A stretch of DNA of 64,000 bases. Source: Pseudoalteromonas ruthenica (GTDB taxonomy: Bacteria; Pseudomonadota; Gammaproteobacteria; Enterobacterales; Alteromonadaceae). The stretch covers positions 1,240,001 through 1,304,000 of the forward strand of contig NZ_CP023396.1 in NCBI RefSeq assembly GCF_008808095.1, read 5' to 3'. This document shows, in pieces, positions 20,197 to 30,423 of this stretch. A program made the position numbers and the translations under genes. The notes under the pieces were generated by a model, which worked only from the letters and a program-made list of their open reading frames with translations, ran no database searches and was not told where the DNA came from. Position 1 is the first letter of the stretch; the number at the start of each line of letters is the position of its first letter.

Positions 20197-20249
20197 AGTG
20201 ACTATCCTATCTCGTAAATTCGCCGAGATTGTATCATAGCCGAGGAAGG

Positions 20250-20777
20250 TTAAGCGCGCTTTTGTTGGTTCTGAGCGGATAAAATAGGATGAATTCGGTT
20301 GTTCAGTACCTTGATAACCTCAAACTGTTTTAGGCTAAGATTTTCATCAAGTGCGAAGTGTGGTTCCAAGCACAAACAAACACTGGCGCCATCGGCACAA
20401 TCAACAATGAGAAACTGGCCGCTTTGGCACTGTGAAGTAAGGCTAACAATGGCTTCTTGATTGATATCTCGGCCGGTGTATGGCGCAAAAAACCAACTTT
20501 TAGCGAGCACAGGCTTAAGGTAGTGTTTTACCGCTGTGGCGTTAAGTGCTATTTGACAAATCTGCGCATCACTCCACAGATTAAAGGTACTTAAATACTC
20601 GCCCACTTGCTTATAAAAGTCGGCGTCAAGGAGGTTAAATTGGGGCTCACTCAAGGCTTCATCTGTCAGCTGGCGCAGCTTATAGGGCGTGCAAAACTGC
20701 ATCTCTCCCATATCGAGCACTAAGCGATTTTGCTCACTCGAAATTTGCCATTGCCAATGTCGTTGTGCCTGTAACAT
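20250..20777 (-). CDS. zapC: Cell division protein ZapC
   Basis: FtsZ-ring-associated protein that promotes FtsZ protofilament bundling in the cytosol. 175 residues with WQWQISSEQNRLVLDMGEMQF at the N-terminus (family WxWxxxxxxxxLxLDL pattern), HYLKPVLAKSWFF in the middle, and KVLNNRIHPIL at the C-terminus, which line up with E. coli ZapC. Its position next to pyrD and rlmKL supports the call. The start has AGAGGG upstream. Sequence identity to E. coli is modest. Confidence 0.85.
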   Translation of the reverse strand: MLQAQRHWQWQISSEQNRLVLDMGEMQFCTPYKLRQLTDEALSEPQFNLLDADFYKQVGEYLSTFNLWSDAQICQIALNATAVKHYLKPVLAKSWFFAPYTGRDINQEAIVSLTSQCQSGQFLIVDCADGASVCLCLEPHFALDENLSLKQFEVIKVLNNRIHPILSAQNQQKRA

Positions 20778-20841
20778 GTTGCCCTCTAAATCCGTAAAAG
20801 CCTTTGTACACCTACCTTATAACTTTGGATTATAGCGTTAG

Positions 20842-20888
20842 TTGATCCCATGTAAAATAGATTCTAAGAATATTTTATGAGGGATCAA
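20842..20888. repeat. Imperfect palindrome between pyrD and zapC
   Basis: Outer arms TTGATCCC (20842-20849) and GGGATCAA (20881-20888) are perfectly complementary. Inside them TAAAATA pairs with TATTTTA and ATTCT with AGAAT, giving a long hairpin interrupted by a small internal loop. There is no strong T-run, so it is not a typical terminator. It may be an operator or an mRNA structure in the pyrD-zapC transcript. Confidence 0.6.
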
Positions 20889-20907
20889 ACACTAACATAA
20901 CTGATCC

Positions 20908-21918
20908 TTATAAGGCGCGAACGATCCTTTTCACTAAAGCCGGACCTTCATAGATAAAGCCGGTATACACTTGCAGTAGATCAGCACCGCCATCAAGCTT
21001 TTCCTTGGCGGCTTCGGCACTGTCAATGCCACCGACACCGATAATAGGTAAACGCCCTTGCGATAACCGTTTGATCTCTTTAATAACCTCTAGAGACTTA
21101 GCCCGCACCGGACGTCCTGATAGTCCGCCAGCCTCATCGGCATATTGCAAACCCGCGACAGCGCTGCGCTCTAAGGTGGTATTAGTCGCAATGACCCCGT
21201 CAATGTGGTTGTTCAATAACGATTGGGTGACCTGCTCGACTTGAACACTGTCTAAATCCGGTGCAACTTTGACCAGCATCGGGACTTGTTTATGGTGTTT
21301 GGCTGCCAAGTCGAGCTGTTCATTTTTCAAACTCGACAACAAGTCATCGAGCGCTTCGCCGTATTGCAAGTCACGCAGCCCTGGGGTATTTGGCGAAGAA
21401 ATGTTAACGGTTATATACGAGGCATGTTCAAAGACTTTGCGCATGCAATGGATATAGTCGTCTTTGCCCTGCTCATTAGGCGTGTCTTTGTTTTTACCTA
21501 TGTTGATCCCTAAGATGCCATCATAATTGGCGGCTTTGACATTCGCCACTAAGTTATCAACGCCTTTATTGTTGAACCCCATACGGTTGATCACCGCATG
21601 TTGCTCTGGCAAACGGAAAATGCGCGGCTTGTCATTTCCTTGCTGAGGTCGCGGAGTTACCGTACCTACCTCAATAAAACCAAATCCCATCTGGGCGAAG
21701 GCTTCAATGCATTCGGCATTTTTATCTAATCCAGCCGCCAACCCCACGGGGTTTTTAAATTCAAGGCCAAGGAAATTAACTGGTTTGTCTGGAACTGACT
21801 GGGACCACGCCATGGATAAGGGCGTGTTGGCATAGCGACTTAAATTAGACAATGCGAAGTCATGCGCCCACTCAGCGTCTTTAGTGAACATAAACCGACG
21901 CGCTAAATCATAAAACAT
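20908..21918 (-). CDS. pyrD: Dihydroorotate dehydrogenase (quinone), class 2
   Basis: Membrane-associated FMN enzyme that oxidises dihydroorotate to orotate with quinone in UMP synthesis. 336 residues. The N-terminal amphipathic region [20 protein letters not shown] marks class 2. The core shows [53 protein letters not shown] (with the catalytic serine of class 2) and [11 protein letters not shown] for FMN phosphate binding. Confidence 0.97.
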   Translation of the reverse strand: MFYDLARRFMFTKDAEWAHDFALSNLSRYANTPLSMAWSQSVPDKPVNFLGLEFKNPVGLAAGLDKNAECIEAFAQMGFGFIEVGTVTPRPQQGNDKPRIFRLPEQHAVINRMGFNNKGVDNLVANVKAANYDGILGINIGKNKDTPNEQGKDDYIHCMRKVFEHASYITVNISSPNTPGLRDLQYGEALDDLLSSLKNEQLDLAAKHHKQVPMLVKVAPDLDSVQVEQVTQSLLNNHIDGVIATNTTLERSAVAGLQYADEAGGLSGRPVRAKSLEVIKEIKRLSQGRLPIIGVGGIDSAEAAKEKLDGGADLLQVYTGFIYEGPALVKRIVRAL

Positions 21919-21925
21919 GGAACCC

Positions 21926-21959
21926 CCAAAAAAATACCCCAGACAAAAGCTGGGGTATT
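21926..21959 (-). terminator. Rho-independent terminator of gdhB
   Basis: A 10-bp stem (AATACCCCAG/CTGGGGTATT) with a seven-base loop is followed on the minus strand by seven T residues. It lies about 33 bp after the glutamate dehydrogenase stop. Confidence 0.9.
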
Positions 21960-21992
21960 CTACAGAGTTTTACTGCTTTTTAACAGCGGCGC

Positions 21993-24900
21993 TTACGCCC
22001 GTTGATCACAGTTGTGTGCAAGCAACATCAATTCCCGTAGTGCTACTGAGAACTTAGCAAAGTCATGGCTTTGTGAAGTTTTAAATTCGCTAAGCATTTG
22101 TTGCCAGCGATGCAATACAGCATTATTTGCTTCCATCCACGCGTCAATTTGCGCATCCACATCTTGCTCTTTGTCATCGAAGCTACGCAGTACCACATCA
22201 GTTAATGTGCGTTGCTGCCAATCGAGCTCTTCGCGATAAGATGCACGCGCCAAAGCTTGCCAATGGTTTTGCACTGGCTGATGAGTGATTTGCGTTAAGA
22301 ACCAGTGCAAGCCCATGCGCGCACCCAGCTTGAAGTAGGTGTTTGACACCAAGGCTGTGTTGCGCTCGGTTTGCGCGGCCACTTCGGCCAAGTCCATGGT
22401 GGAGAACAAGCTCGATAGTGACACAATACGCATCGCCAATTGAGCGGGAACGCCTTGATCGGCCAGGCTCTTGGCGTTTTCGCGGATTTGCTCGCTCTCA
22501 TCACTTACCATGTAGCTGTGCAAGTTATCCGTCAAGTCTTTAAAACAAGGCGCAAAATGAGCGATGGTTTGCTCAATAGTCCATGCCTTATTACGGTGAC
22601 GTAAGAACCAACGTGTTACTCGACGTACAGTACGACGTAGCTGATACAGCATTTCTGTTTGCACTTCAGCATCTATCTTATTATCGAGCGCTTCGATTTC
22701 CGACCAGGTCTGCGGCATATCGAAAATCTCGCGAGCGATGGAGTAACATAAGGCGATTTCAGCGTCAGATGCGCCTGTTTCTTCGTGCATACGCACCATG
22801 AAGTTTAAGCCCATGTCGTTGACGATGTTATTGGCCAACTTAGTAGCAATAATTTCGCCACGCAACGGGTGGTTATCCATGGCTGAATTGAACCGCTCAC
22901 GCAGTGGTACAGGGAACGACTGAACCAGCAGCTGACGGTAGTACGGGTTCTCAGTGATCTCATCGGTGACTAAGGTCTCTTTGAGCACCATTTTCGCATA
23001 AGACACCAACACTGACAGTTCTGGACGAGTCAAATCTTTACCCGCTGCAGCGCGCTCAGCAAGCTCTTCGTCAGTAGGTAAGAACTCAATAGCACGATCG
23101 AGCTTACCGTCTTTCTCAAGCGCGTGGATAAAGCGGATCTTCTCTTTTAATGTCGATGCGCCCTTAGATTGCGTCACAGAGATAGTGTGAGTCTGACGAT
23201 AACAATCTTGTAGTACTAGCTCTGACACCTCATCGGTCATCGCGTACAACAGCTCGTCACGTTGCTTTTTAGTGAGCTCACCTTCACCCACTAAGGAGTT
23301 CAGTAGGATCTTGATGTTCACTTCGTTATCAGAACACGCCACACCGCCCACGTTATCGATAAAGTCGGTATTAATACGCCCACCTTTGGCCGCAAATTCA
23401 ATACGACCAAGTTGAGTAGCGCCTAAGTTACCGCCCTCACCGAAGATTTTCGCGCCCAGTTCACCGCCGTTGATACGCAATGCATCATTTGCACGGTCGC
23501 CAACATCTGAGTCTGTCTCAGACTTAGCCTTGACATAGGTGCCAATACCGCCATTCCACAACAAATCGACTGGCATCTTCAGGAGCGCCTTGATTAACTC
23601 ATTAGGTGTCATCGCCGCTTTCTTGGTACCCACCATCTTCTTGATTTCAGGCGTTAAGGTAATCGACTTAGCACTGCGGGCAAAGATACCACCGCCTTTG
23701 GAGATGAGTTCACTGTTATAGTCTTCCCAGCTCGAGCGCGGTAATTCAAACAAGCGCTTACGCTCGTCCCAAGATGTTGCAGCATCAGGGTTCGGGTCGA
23801 TGAAAATATGCATGTGGTTAAAAGCCGCCTGCAGACGGGTATGCTTCGAGAGCAACATGCCGTTGCCGAATACGTCACCGGCCATATCACCAATGGCAAC
23901 TGCTGTGAAATCGTTGTTCTGGCAATCAATACCAATTTCGCGGAAATGACGTTTAACAGACTCCCACGCGCCTTTTGCGGTAATCCCCATCTTCTTGTGG
24001 TCATAACCAATCGAGCCACCGGAAGCAAAGGCATCACCTAACCAAAAGTCATATTCGCCAGCGATCCCGTTGGCAATATCAGAGAAGGTGGCGGTGCCTT
24101 TATCGGCGGCGACCACTAAGTACGGGTCATCTTCGTCATGACGTGTGACATTCTCTGGCGGAACAATGTCACCATGTACGATGTTATCGGTGATATCAAG
24201 CAAACCACGGATAAAGATTTTGTAGCACTCTTGCCCTTCTTTAAAGAAGGCTTCACGCTCACTAGGCAGTTGCTTACAAACAAAACCACCCTTTGAGCCA
24301 ACAGGCACAATAACGGTGTTCTTAACCTGCTGCGCTTTTACAAGGCCCAAAACCTCGGTACGGAAATCTTCACGACGGTCTGACCAACGCAATCCGCCCC
24401 GCGCTACTTTACCGCCGCGAAGGTGAACGCCTTCAACGCGTGGTGAGTAGACGAAAATTTCAAACGCCGGCAGTGGCAATGGCATCTCTGGAATCAAGCT
24501 TGGCTTGACCTTGAAAGAGATATACGACTTGAATACGCCGGTGTCGTCTTTCTGATAATAGTTAGTGCGCAGCGTGGCGTTGATCATATCAACGTACAAG
24601 CGAATGATGCGGTCATCATCAAGGTTGGCAACGTTCTCGAGCGATTCATACACCTGAGCAACGAGCTTCTCCAAGGCTTTTTCGCTGCCTGGTGCTTTCA
24701 CTGAGAACTTTTTCGCAAACAGCTTCACGATTTGTGTCGCAATATCTGGGTAGTTAGCGAAGGTGCTTTCAATGTAAGTCTGCGAGAACGTCACTCCGAT
24801 TTGGCGCATGTACTTGGCATAAGCACGCAAAATCGAGGCTTCGCGGCCCGTTAAGCCACCATTGAGCACTAAACGGTTAAAGCCGTCGTTTTCCAGGCGG

Positions 24901-26831
24901 TTATTCCATACATCGGTGAGCGCTTTTTGGAAACGCGCAGATACTTTGTCAAAGTCAGCGATCTCTTTGTTGTCGAGCAACATTGAGAAGTCCATAATCC
25001 AATTCACTTGGCCGTCTGAGGTTTTTACTGCATACGGCGTTTCACCGATAACGCGTAAGCCAAAGTTTTCTAACATCGGCATCACGTCAGACAAATGAAT
25101 AGGCTCGTCTTTGTGGAACAACGACAAACGAACAATATTCGAGCTCACTTCTTCTTGTGGGCGGTAGAACAACATCTCTAGTTTGTTGTCGTCATTGAGC
25201 AGCTCAAGCTTTTCAATATCAACCACTGCGGCACTTGGCAACACTTGGTCTTTATACGAGCTGGCGAAGGCGTTGGCATATTTACGGTTTAATTCATTAC
25301 CGCGCGCTTCGCCGTTGCTGCCTAATAGCGCTGATTGTAGTTTGTCTTCCCAAGTACGGGCTGCTTCTACTAAATTATTTTCGATTTCTTTCACGTCGTA
25401 ATCTACGTCACTGTTGTTAACTCGCACAATATAGTGGGTACGAGCAAGGCTGGACTCGGAGAAATAGGTGGTAAAGCTGACTTTCTCATCGGAGCCAAAG
25501 GCATCAGCAAGAATTTGCTGCGTTTCACGGCGCAGTGCAGTGTTATAACGCTCACGTGGCACATACACCATGCACGAGAAAAAGCGTCCGTAAGTGTCTT
25601 TGCGCACAAACAGGCGGCACATGTCGCGCTCTTGAATATGTAAAACCCCCATGGCTACATCCAGTAGCTCTTGTTCGCGGGCTTGTACTAGCTCATCACG
25701 AGGATAGGTTTCGAGAATATTAAGGACCGCTTTGTAGGCGTGGGTGCCCTCGGCAAAGTCGCTCATCTCTAGAACACGACGAATTTTCGACTTCAACACG
25801 GGCACATCGGCCGCACTGTTGTTGTAGAAACTGGATGAGAACAAGCCAATAAAGCGGTCCTCGCCAATGACGTTGCCGTCTTTATCAAAGCGCTTCACAC
25901 CGATGTAATCGATGTGTGCAGGGCGATGCACTCGCGATACCGAATTGGTTTTCGTTAATACCAACAAATTATTGCTGCGTGCTTCTTTGCGTGCGATTTC
26001 TGGCATATTAGAAAGTAACCGCACTTGCTCTTCGTCAGAGTTCTTCATTAACCCTAGACTTGTGCCTTTCACACCGCTGAGCTGATGATCACCTTTTACC
26101 GGCTTAAGTTCGTATTGACGATAGCCCATCAAGGTAAAGTTATCGCTGGCCAGCCACTCTAGAAATTCAACCGTTTCGTTTAATTCGGTTTTATCGACAT
26201 TGTGTGGACGCTTAGGGAGATCGTTAATTACATCCAGCAACTGCTGACGAATGGGTTGCCAGTCTTCAACAGCCACCGACACATCATTAAGCACAGAATC
26301 AAGCTCTTCTTTAAACGCTTTAATTTCCGCGTCATCGGTCTGGCGATCGATTTCAATAAAGAACACGGTTTTGGTCGAGCTCGACTCTTGTTCCGCTTTT
26401 AAGTTTGAGAGATTAGTAATCGTGCCATCTTTATCGCGCTGAATTTTTAATGGCGTATGCAGTAATAAGTGAGAAGCGATGTTCGCGCGGTTAAGTGCCA
26501 TGCGAACGGAGTCAACGAGAAACGGCATATCTTTAGCAATGATCTCGACAATGGTATGCGAGGACTGCCAGCCGTGCTTAGCAACTTCGGGATTGAATAC
26601 GCGGATAACAGCATCATCGCCTTTTTTACTCTCTAACGAGTTCCAAAGGCTCAACGCTGCGCCGTAGAGGTCACTGTCGTTTCGGTGTGTCAGATCTTCA
26701 TTCGACATGTTGCGATAAAGCGCCTTGGCGAATTTGTCGACCAGTGACACTTTGTCTGCGTGAACTTTGCTTTGAATAAGCTTGCTGACGTTATTAAGAA
26801 TAACGGAAGCGTGACCATCATTTTGTGTCAT
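21993..26831 (-). CDS. gdhB: NAD-specific glutamate dehydrogenase, large (GDH-180 type)
   Basis: Very large catabolic NAD-dependent glutamate dehydrogenase, converting glutamate to 2-oxoglutarate and ammonia. 1612 residues, close to the roughly 1620 of Pseudomonas aeruginosa GdhB. The N-terminal half carries ACT-like regulatory segments (for example PFLVDSVRMALNR). The catalytic core contains HLRGGKVARGGLRWSDR, VPVGSKGGFVCK and, for the nucleotide, GDMAGDVFGNGML. A long C-terminal helical region follows. The start has AAGGA upstream. It lies beside pyrD, as in Shewanella, and has its own terminator. Confidence 0.95.
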   Translation of the reverse strand: MTQNDGHASVILNNVSKLIQSKVHADKVSLVDKFAKALYRNMSNEDLTHRNDSDLYGAALSLWNSLESKKGDDAVIRVFNPEVAKHGWQSSHTIVEIIAKDMPFLVDSVRMALNRANIASHLLLHTPLKIQRDKDGTITNLSNLKAEQESSSTKTVFFIEIDRQTDDAEIKAFKEELDSVLNDVSVAVEDWQPIRQQLLDVINDLPKRPHNVDKTELNETVEFLEWLASDNFTLMGYRQYELKPVKGDHQLSGVKGTSLGLMKNSDEEQVRLLSNMPEIARKEARSNNLLVLTKTNSVSRVHRPAHIDYIGVKRFDKDGNVIGEDRFIGLFSSSFYNNSAADVPVLKSKIRRVLEMSDFAEGTHAYKAVLNILETYPRDELVQAREQELLDVAMGVLHIQERDMCRLFVRKDTYGRFFSCMVYVPRERYNTALRRETQQILADAFGSDEKVSFTTYFSESSLARTHYIVRVNNSDVDYDVKEIENNLVEAARTWEDKLQSALLGSNGEARGNELNRKYANAFASSYKDQVLPSAAVVDIEKLELLNDDNKLEMLFYRPQEEVSSNIVRLSLFHKDEPIHLSDVMPMLENFGLRVIGETPYAVKTSDGQVNWIMDFSMLLDNKEIADFDKVSARFQKALTDVWNNRLENDGFNRLVLNGGLTGREASILRAYAKYMRQIGVTFSQTYIESTFANYPDIATQIVKLFAKKFSVKAPGSEKALEKLVAQVYESLENVANLDDDRIIRLYVDMINATLRTNYYQKDDTGVFKSYISFKVKPSLIPEMPLPLPAFEIFVYSPRVEGVHLRGGKVARGGLRWSDRREDFRTEVLGLVKAQQVKNTVIVPVGSKGGFVCKQLPSEREAFFKEGQECYKIFIRGLLDITDNIVHGDIVPPENVTRHDEDDPYLVVAADKGTATFSDIANGIAGEYDFWLGDAFASGGSIGYDHKKMGITAKGAWESVKRHFREIGIDCQNNDFTAVAIGDMAGDVFGNGMLLSKHTRLQAAFNHMHIFIDPNPDAATSWDERKRLFELPRSSWEDYNSELISKGGGIFARSAKSITLTPEIKKMVGTKKAAMTPNELIKALLKMPVDLLWNGGIGTYVKAKSETDSDVGDRANDALRINGGELGAKIFGEGGNLGATQLGRIEFAAKGGRINTDFIDNVGGVACSDNEVNIKILLNSLVGEGELTKKQRDELLYAMTDEVSELVLQDCYRQTHTISVTQSKGASTLKEKIRFIHALEKDGKLDRAIEFLPTDEELAERAAAGKDLTRPELSVLVSYAKMVLKETLVTDEITENPYYRQLLVQSFPVPLRERFNSAMDNHPLRGEIIATKLANNIVNDMGLNFMVRMHEETGASDAEIALCYSIAREIFDMPQTWSEIEALDNKIDAEVQTEMLYQLRRTVRRVTRWFLRHRNKAWTIEQTIAHFAPCFKDLTDNLHSYMVSDESEQIRENAKSLADQGVPAQLAMRIVSLSSLFSTMDLAEVAAQTERNTALVSNTYFKLGARMGLHWFLTQITHQPVQNHWQALARASYREELDWQQRTLTDVVLRSFDDKEQDVDAQIDAWMEANNAVLHRWQQMLSEFKTSQSHDFAKFSVALRELMLLAHNCDQRA

Positions 26832-26986
26832 TGTGTGTTCCTTAATCTATACCGCCTTGTGAACGGGTGACTGAATAGCGTGGAGTCAGTTAAATTCTAA
26901 CGCTTTTGCAGCTAATAAAAAGCCTTTTCGATGAAATCAGACCAATGATTTCAGCATGTTGGCATTCTATTCACAAAATATAGATA

Positions 26987-27010
26987 GAAATGGCCGGTTA
27001 AGGCCATTTC
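26987..27010 (-). terminator. Hairpin after the RND exporter gene
   Basis: A 9-bp perfect stem (GAAATGGCC/GGCCATTTC) with a six-base loop lies 18 bp after the stop of the exporter gene. The following tract on the minus strand is only moderately T-rich, so termination strength is uncertain. Confidence 0.55.
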
Positions 27011-27028
27011 TGTACACAAGTATTCACA

Positions 27029-29347
27029 TTATTTTTTCTGGTCAGACCAGAGGAAGGCACCAATTGCTGGCAAAATGAGCACTGCACCGAGCATATTCAC
27101 TAAGAACATGAAGGTCAGCAAGATGCCCATATCCACTTGGAACTTCAATGCAGAGAAGATCCAAGTGCTCACTCCCACTGCCAAGGTGATACCAGTAAAG
27201 AGCACGGCACTGCCCCGCTCTGCTAGTGCATTTCGATACGCTTCACTTAAGTGCACGCCTTGTTTGAGCTGAGTCATCATTGACGAGAGTATGTAAATAC
27301 CATAGTCGACACCGATACCCACCCCCAGTGCAATGACGGGTAAGGTCGACACCGTTAGGCCTATTTCTAGCCCTACCATCAGCGCCTGCGCCAACGTTGA
27401 GACAATGTATAGCGGCAACACCACGGCGATAGTGGCGCGCAGCGAGCGGAAGCTCAATAAACACAATACGATCACCGCACCGTAGACGTACAGCATCATC
27501 GGCGTTTGCGCTTTAGATACCGATTCATTCGTTGCCGCCATCACCCCAATTGGTCCGGATGCCAGTCGGAATGACACTTTGTCTGTGCCAAATTCAGCAC
27601 CGTATTCTTTCACTGCGGCCACTACGCGCTCTATGCTCTCGGCCTTATGATCTTCCATAAAGATGATCACTGGCATCACCGAGCAATCGCCATTGAGAAG
27701 ACCTGAACTGGTTTCCACCCGTGAAGTTGCTTGCACGAGAGAAGCGCTATTGCGTGGTAGCGTTTGCCACTTCAAATTGCCTTCGTTGTAACCGGCATTC
27801 ACGGCTTTAGCGACACTGGCTAGAGAAACACTGCTTTGCACCCCAGGGATATTATCCATACGCCATTGGAATTGGCTGATACGGTCCATCACTTCGTGCT
27901 CGGTACAAGCTGCTGGGTAGGCTTCGACAATCACTTTTAAGATATCGACAGATATACTGTAGCGATCAGAGATGAGGAAGGTGTCTTGGTTGTAACGCGC
28001 CTCCTCGTGTAGCGCCGGTGCCCCAGCGTGTAAATCGCCTATGCGCATGTTTTGTGACTGCCAGTAGCCAAATGCAAACAACACAGCGGTGCAAATTAAA
28101 ATAGCCGTCGCATTTTTCTTGTTAGTAGTGGCAACCAACAATTCACGGAGCTTAAATAGCGCGTTCTTATTGGCATTATCGGCTTCTAGTACCGCGAGCT
28201 TCGAAAAGGTCAGATAAGACGCTATCACAGGCAACAGAAGCAGGTTAGTGAAGATGATCACCGCCACACCTAAACTGGCGGTAATCGCCAACTCGCGAAT
28301 AATACCGATGTCTATCGCCAACAAGGTTAAGAAGCCCACCGTATCCGATAGCAAAGCAATGCCGCCGGGGATCAGTAAGGCTTTAAAGCTTGATTGCGCA
28401 GCGGTTTTAGCATCGCTGCCTAACTGCACTTTCTTGGCAATGCCGTTGATCATCTGCACACCGTGGCTCACGCCAATAGCAAATACCAAGAACGGCACTA
28501 AAATCGACATTGGATCAAGGCCAAAGCCAAGTGTTGATAGCAGCCCCATTTGCCAAACCACAGCAATAATCGAGCAGCCTATTGGCAGCAGTGTGAGCTT
28601 GAAGCTTTTACAAAACAGCCAGACCATCACCAAGGTAATTGCGATGGCGATAGCGAAGAAAAGAACCACGTCTTTGGCACCCTCAGCAATATCACCGGCC
28701 ATTTTTGCAAAGCCGATAATATGGATGCTGACGTTATCAGTGCTTAGAGGAGTGCGAATTTTACTCTCTAATTGCTCTGCAATATCAAGAGTGTCGAGCT
28801 TTTCACCAGTCTGTGGGTCAAACTCCATAAGCTGAGCGCTGACCATGGCACAGGAATAGTCCGAGGCCACCATGCGTCCTACAACTTTGGCCTTTTCAAT
28901 ATTTTCTTTTACTCGTGCAAGGCCTGCTTTGTCGGCACTGAAGTTAGCAGGAATAATAGGGCCACCGCTGAATCCATCTTCAACCACCTCAACAAAGCGC
29001 GCGCTTGGAGAGTAAATTGAATTAACCAGAGGGCGGTTAACCCCAGGGATGAAATACAGTTGGTCGTGTACTGCTTTTAATTGGGTAAAAAATTCCGGGT
29101 TAAAAATATCGCCACGCGCATCACACACGGAAATGAGAATGCCGTTGGCGCCACCAAACTGCTTCTCGTGTTTGGTATACACCTTCATGTATTGGTGATT
29201 AAGCGGGATATTCTTATTGAACGACGCATCTAATTGCAGTTTAGTTGCCTGCCACGCCAAGGCCACGGTGGCGATAATAAAGGCCAAGATCACCCACATG
29301 CGATGGCGGAATAAACTGCGCTCTAATAATTCCACTAAAGTTTGCAT
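27029..29347 (-). CDS. RND/MMPL-superfamily transporter
   Basis: Inner-membrane protein of 772 residues of the RND superfamily (MMPL/SSD type). One N-terminal helix (about 15-35) is followed by a periplasmic loop, a five-to-six-helix block from about 225 to 385, a second periplasmic loop and a final helix block from about 625 to 765. The pattern LPVIALGVGIGVDYGIYIL carries the acidic residue typical of the proton-relay helix. It starts 2 bp after the YCF48-like gene and belongs with the DUF1329 and DUF1302 genes. The cargo is unknown; homologous clusters occur near steroid and other hydrophobic-compound catabolism genes in some bacteria. Confidence 0.85.
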   Translation of the reverse strand: MQTLVELLERSLFRHRMWVILAFIIATVALAWQATKLQLDASFNKNIPLNHQYMKVYTKHEKQFGGANGILISVCDARGDIFNPEFFTQLKAVHDQLYFIPGVNRPLVNSIYSPSARFVEVVEDGFSGGPIIPANFSADKAGLARVKENIEKAKVVGRMVASDYSCAMVSAQLMEFDPQTGEKLDTLDIAEQLESKIRTPLSTDNVSIHIIGFAKMAGDIAEGAKDVVLFFAIAIAITLVMVWLFCKSFKLTLLPIGCSIIAVVWQMGLLSTLGFGLDPMSILVPFLVFAIGVSHGVQMINGIAKKVQLGSDAKTAAQSSFKALLIPGGIALLSDTVGFLTLLAIDIGIIRELAITASLGVAVIIFTNLLLLPVIASYLTFSKLAVLEADNANKNALFKLRELLVATTNKKNATAILICTAVLFAFGYWQSQNMRIGDLHAGAPALHEEARYNQDTFLISDRYSISVDILKVIVEAYPAACTEHEVMDRISQFQWRMDNIPGVQSSVSLASVAKAVNAGYNEGNLKWQTLPRNSASLVQATSRVETSSGLLNGDCSVMPVIIFMEDHKAESIERVVAAVKEYGAEFGTDKVSFRLASGPIGVMAATNESVSKAQTPMMLYVYGAVIVLCLLSFRSLRATIAVVLPLYIVSTLAQALMVGLEIGLTVSTLPVIALGVGIGVDYGIYILSSMMTQLKQGVHLSEAYRNALAERGSAVLFTGITLAVGVSTWIFSALKFQVDMGILLTFMFLVNMLGAVLILPAIGAFLWSDQKK

Positions 29348-29349
29348 GA

Positions 29350-30348
29350 TTAGTTTAACTCCTTGGTTTGAATGCCCGCTTCCGTTGCTAGAATCAACTT
29401 ACCAGCAAACTCCGCGCCATCCATCACGGCTTTACCATCAGCGCGTTGACGCGCCTTGAGCTGGTTCTGTTGCATGTTTTCTAAGCGGTAAATCACAGCG
29501 GAGTTACCAAAAATATACACCCCACCCTTGTTGCTCTCGACGATGCTGTTCATGGTTGCTTGCTCTTGCGTGCGCAGTGCTTGCCACTGGCCGCTATCGT
29601 CTAGTTTAAATGCATTACCGCGTAAACCGGCAACCAGTATTTCGCCTTCGACCTCAGCAATATCGAAAAAGGAGCCATGATATATCTCCTGTTCCCGTTG
29701 CCAGCTTTGACCCTGGCTGGAGCTGTGCGCTATCAGTCCCATTTCACCTGCAATGTAAAGCCCTTTGGAAGTCTCAGCAATGCGGTTAAAGTGCGGCAAG
29801 ATGGAGCTAGTTTCTATCTCATAACCTTCTGGATCGTTGACCTTCAAATCATTGAGGTAGTCCCTATCTTCGGGGTAAAGAAGGCTATCTAAAAAGCGTT
29901 TAGTCCAGTTTTGACCACCATCTTTGGTCTCGAAGTACATTCCATAGGCACCCACAGCAACGCCGTTTTGCTTATCGAAAAAGTGAATATCCAAGCACGG
30001 TTTATCAAGATCAGGACGATACTGCAGTAACTGCCAGCTGGCGCCGCCATCGGTGGTGCCTAAGATGCTGGCATCGTGACCACATGCCCAACCTTGTTGA
30101 TTATCAATAAAGAACACCGCTGTCAGCAGGGTATCAATAGGACTTCTGGCCTGCTGCCATTGCTCGCCATCATCGCTGTATACAATGGTGCCATGTTGGC
30201 CAACGGCGATAACGCGTGATTCTGTTGTGGTGATATCGGTAAATAACGTGCGCGTGGCACTGTCAGCCTGATAAGCCGGTTGTGGTGTCTCTTGTTGCGC
30301 GCTGACGCCAAGGGGCAAAAGCAACACCGCCCAAAGCAAGTACTTCAT
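29350..30348 (-). CDS. YCF48-like beta-propeller protein, exported
   Basis: A 332-residue protein with a clear signal peptide (MKYLLWAVLLLPLGVSAQQ) and repeats of the kind AVGQHGTIVYSDDGEQW, ACGHDASILGTTDGGASW and AVGAYGMYFETKDGGQNW. These are blades of a YCF48/BNR-type propeller. In plastids and cyanobacteria YCF48 is a photosystem II assembly factor; here there is no photosynthesis, so only the fold is meaningful. It abuts the RND exporter gene, and a periplasmic accessory role for that exporter is an inference. Confidence 0.82.
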   Translation of the reverse strand: MKYLLWAVLLLPLGVSAQQETPQPAYQADSATRTLFTDITTTESRVIAVGQHGTIVYSDDGEQWQQARSPIDTLLTAVFFIDNQQGWACGHDASILGTTDGGASWQLLQYRPDLDKPCLDIHFFDKQNGVAVGAYGMYFETKDGGQNWTKRFLDSLLYPEDRDYLNDLKVNDPEGYEIETSSILPHFNRIAETSKGLYIAGEMGLIAHSSSQGQSWQREQEIYHGSFFDIAEVEGEILVAGLRGNAFKLDDSGQWQALRTQEQATMNSIVESNKGGVYIFGNSAVIYRLENMQQNQLKARQRADGKAVMDGAEFAGKLILATEAGIQTKELN

Positions 30349-30382
30349 ATCTAATTGAGCCTATAGAGGGTTAACGTGAGAG

Positions 30383-30410
30383 CCTCAGGCCTGCAGCAGC
30401 AGACCTGAGG
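30383..30410 (-). other. Intercistronic hairpin between DUF1329 and YCF48-like genes
   Basis: CCTCAGG (30383-30389) and CCTGAGG (30404-30410) form a 7-bp stem in the 75-bp gap. Without a T-run this is more likely an mRNA processing or stability element than a terminator, and it may allow different levels of the outer-membrane and inner-membrane parts of the operon. Confidence 0.4.
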
Positions 30411-30423
30411 AGTTCCGAGGAGA

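Noticed and set aside
28248..28835. 195-codon plus-strand frame inside the RND transporter gene
   Set aside because: Antisense to a conserved membrane protein; composition explained by the codon bias of the real gene.
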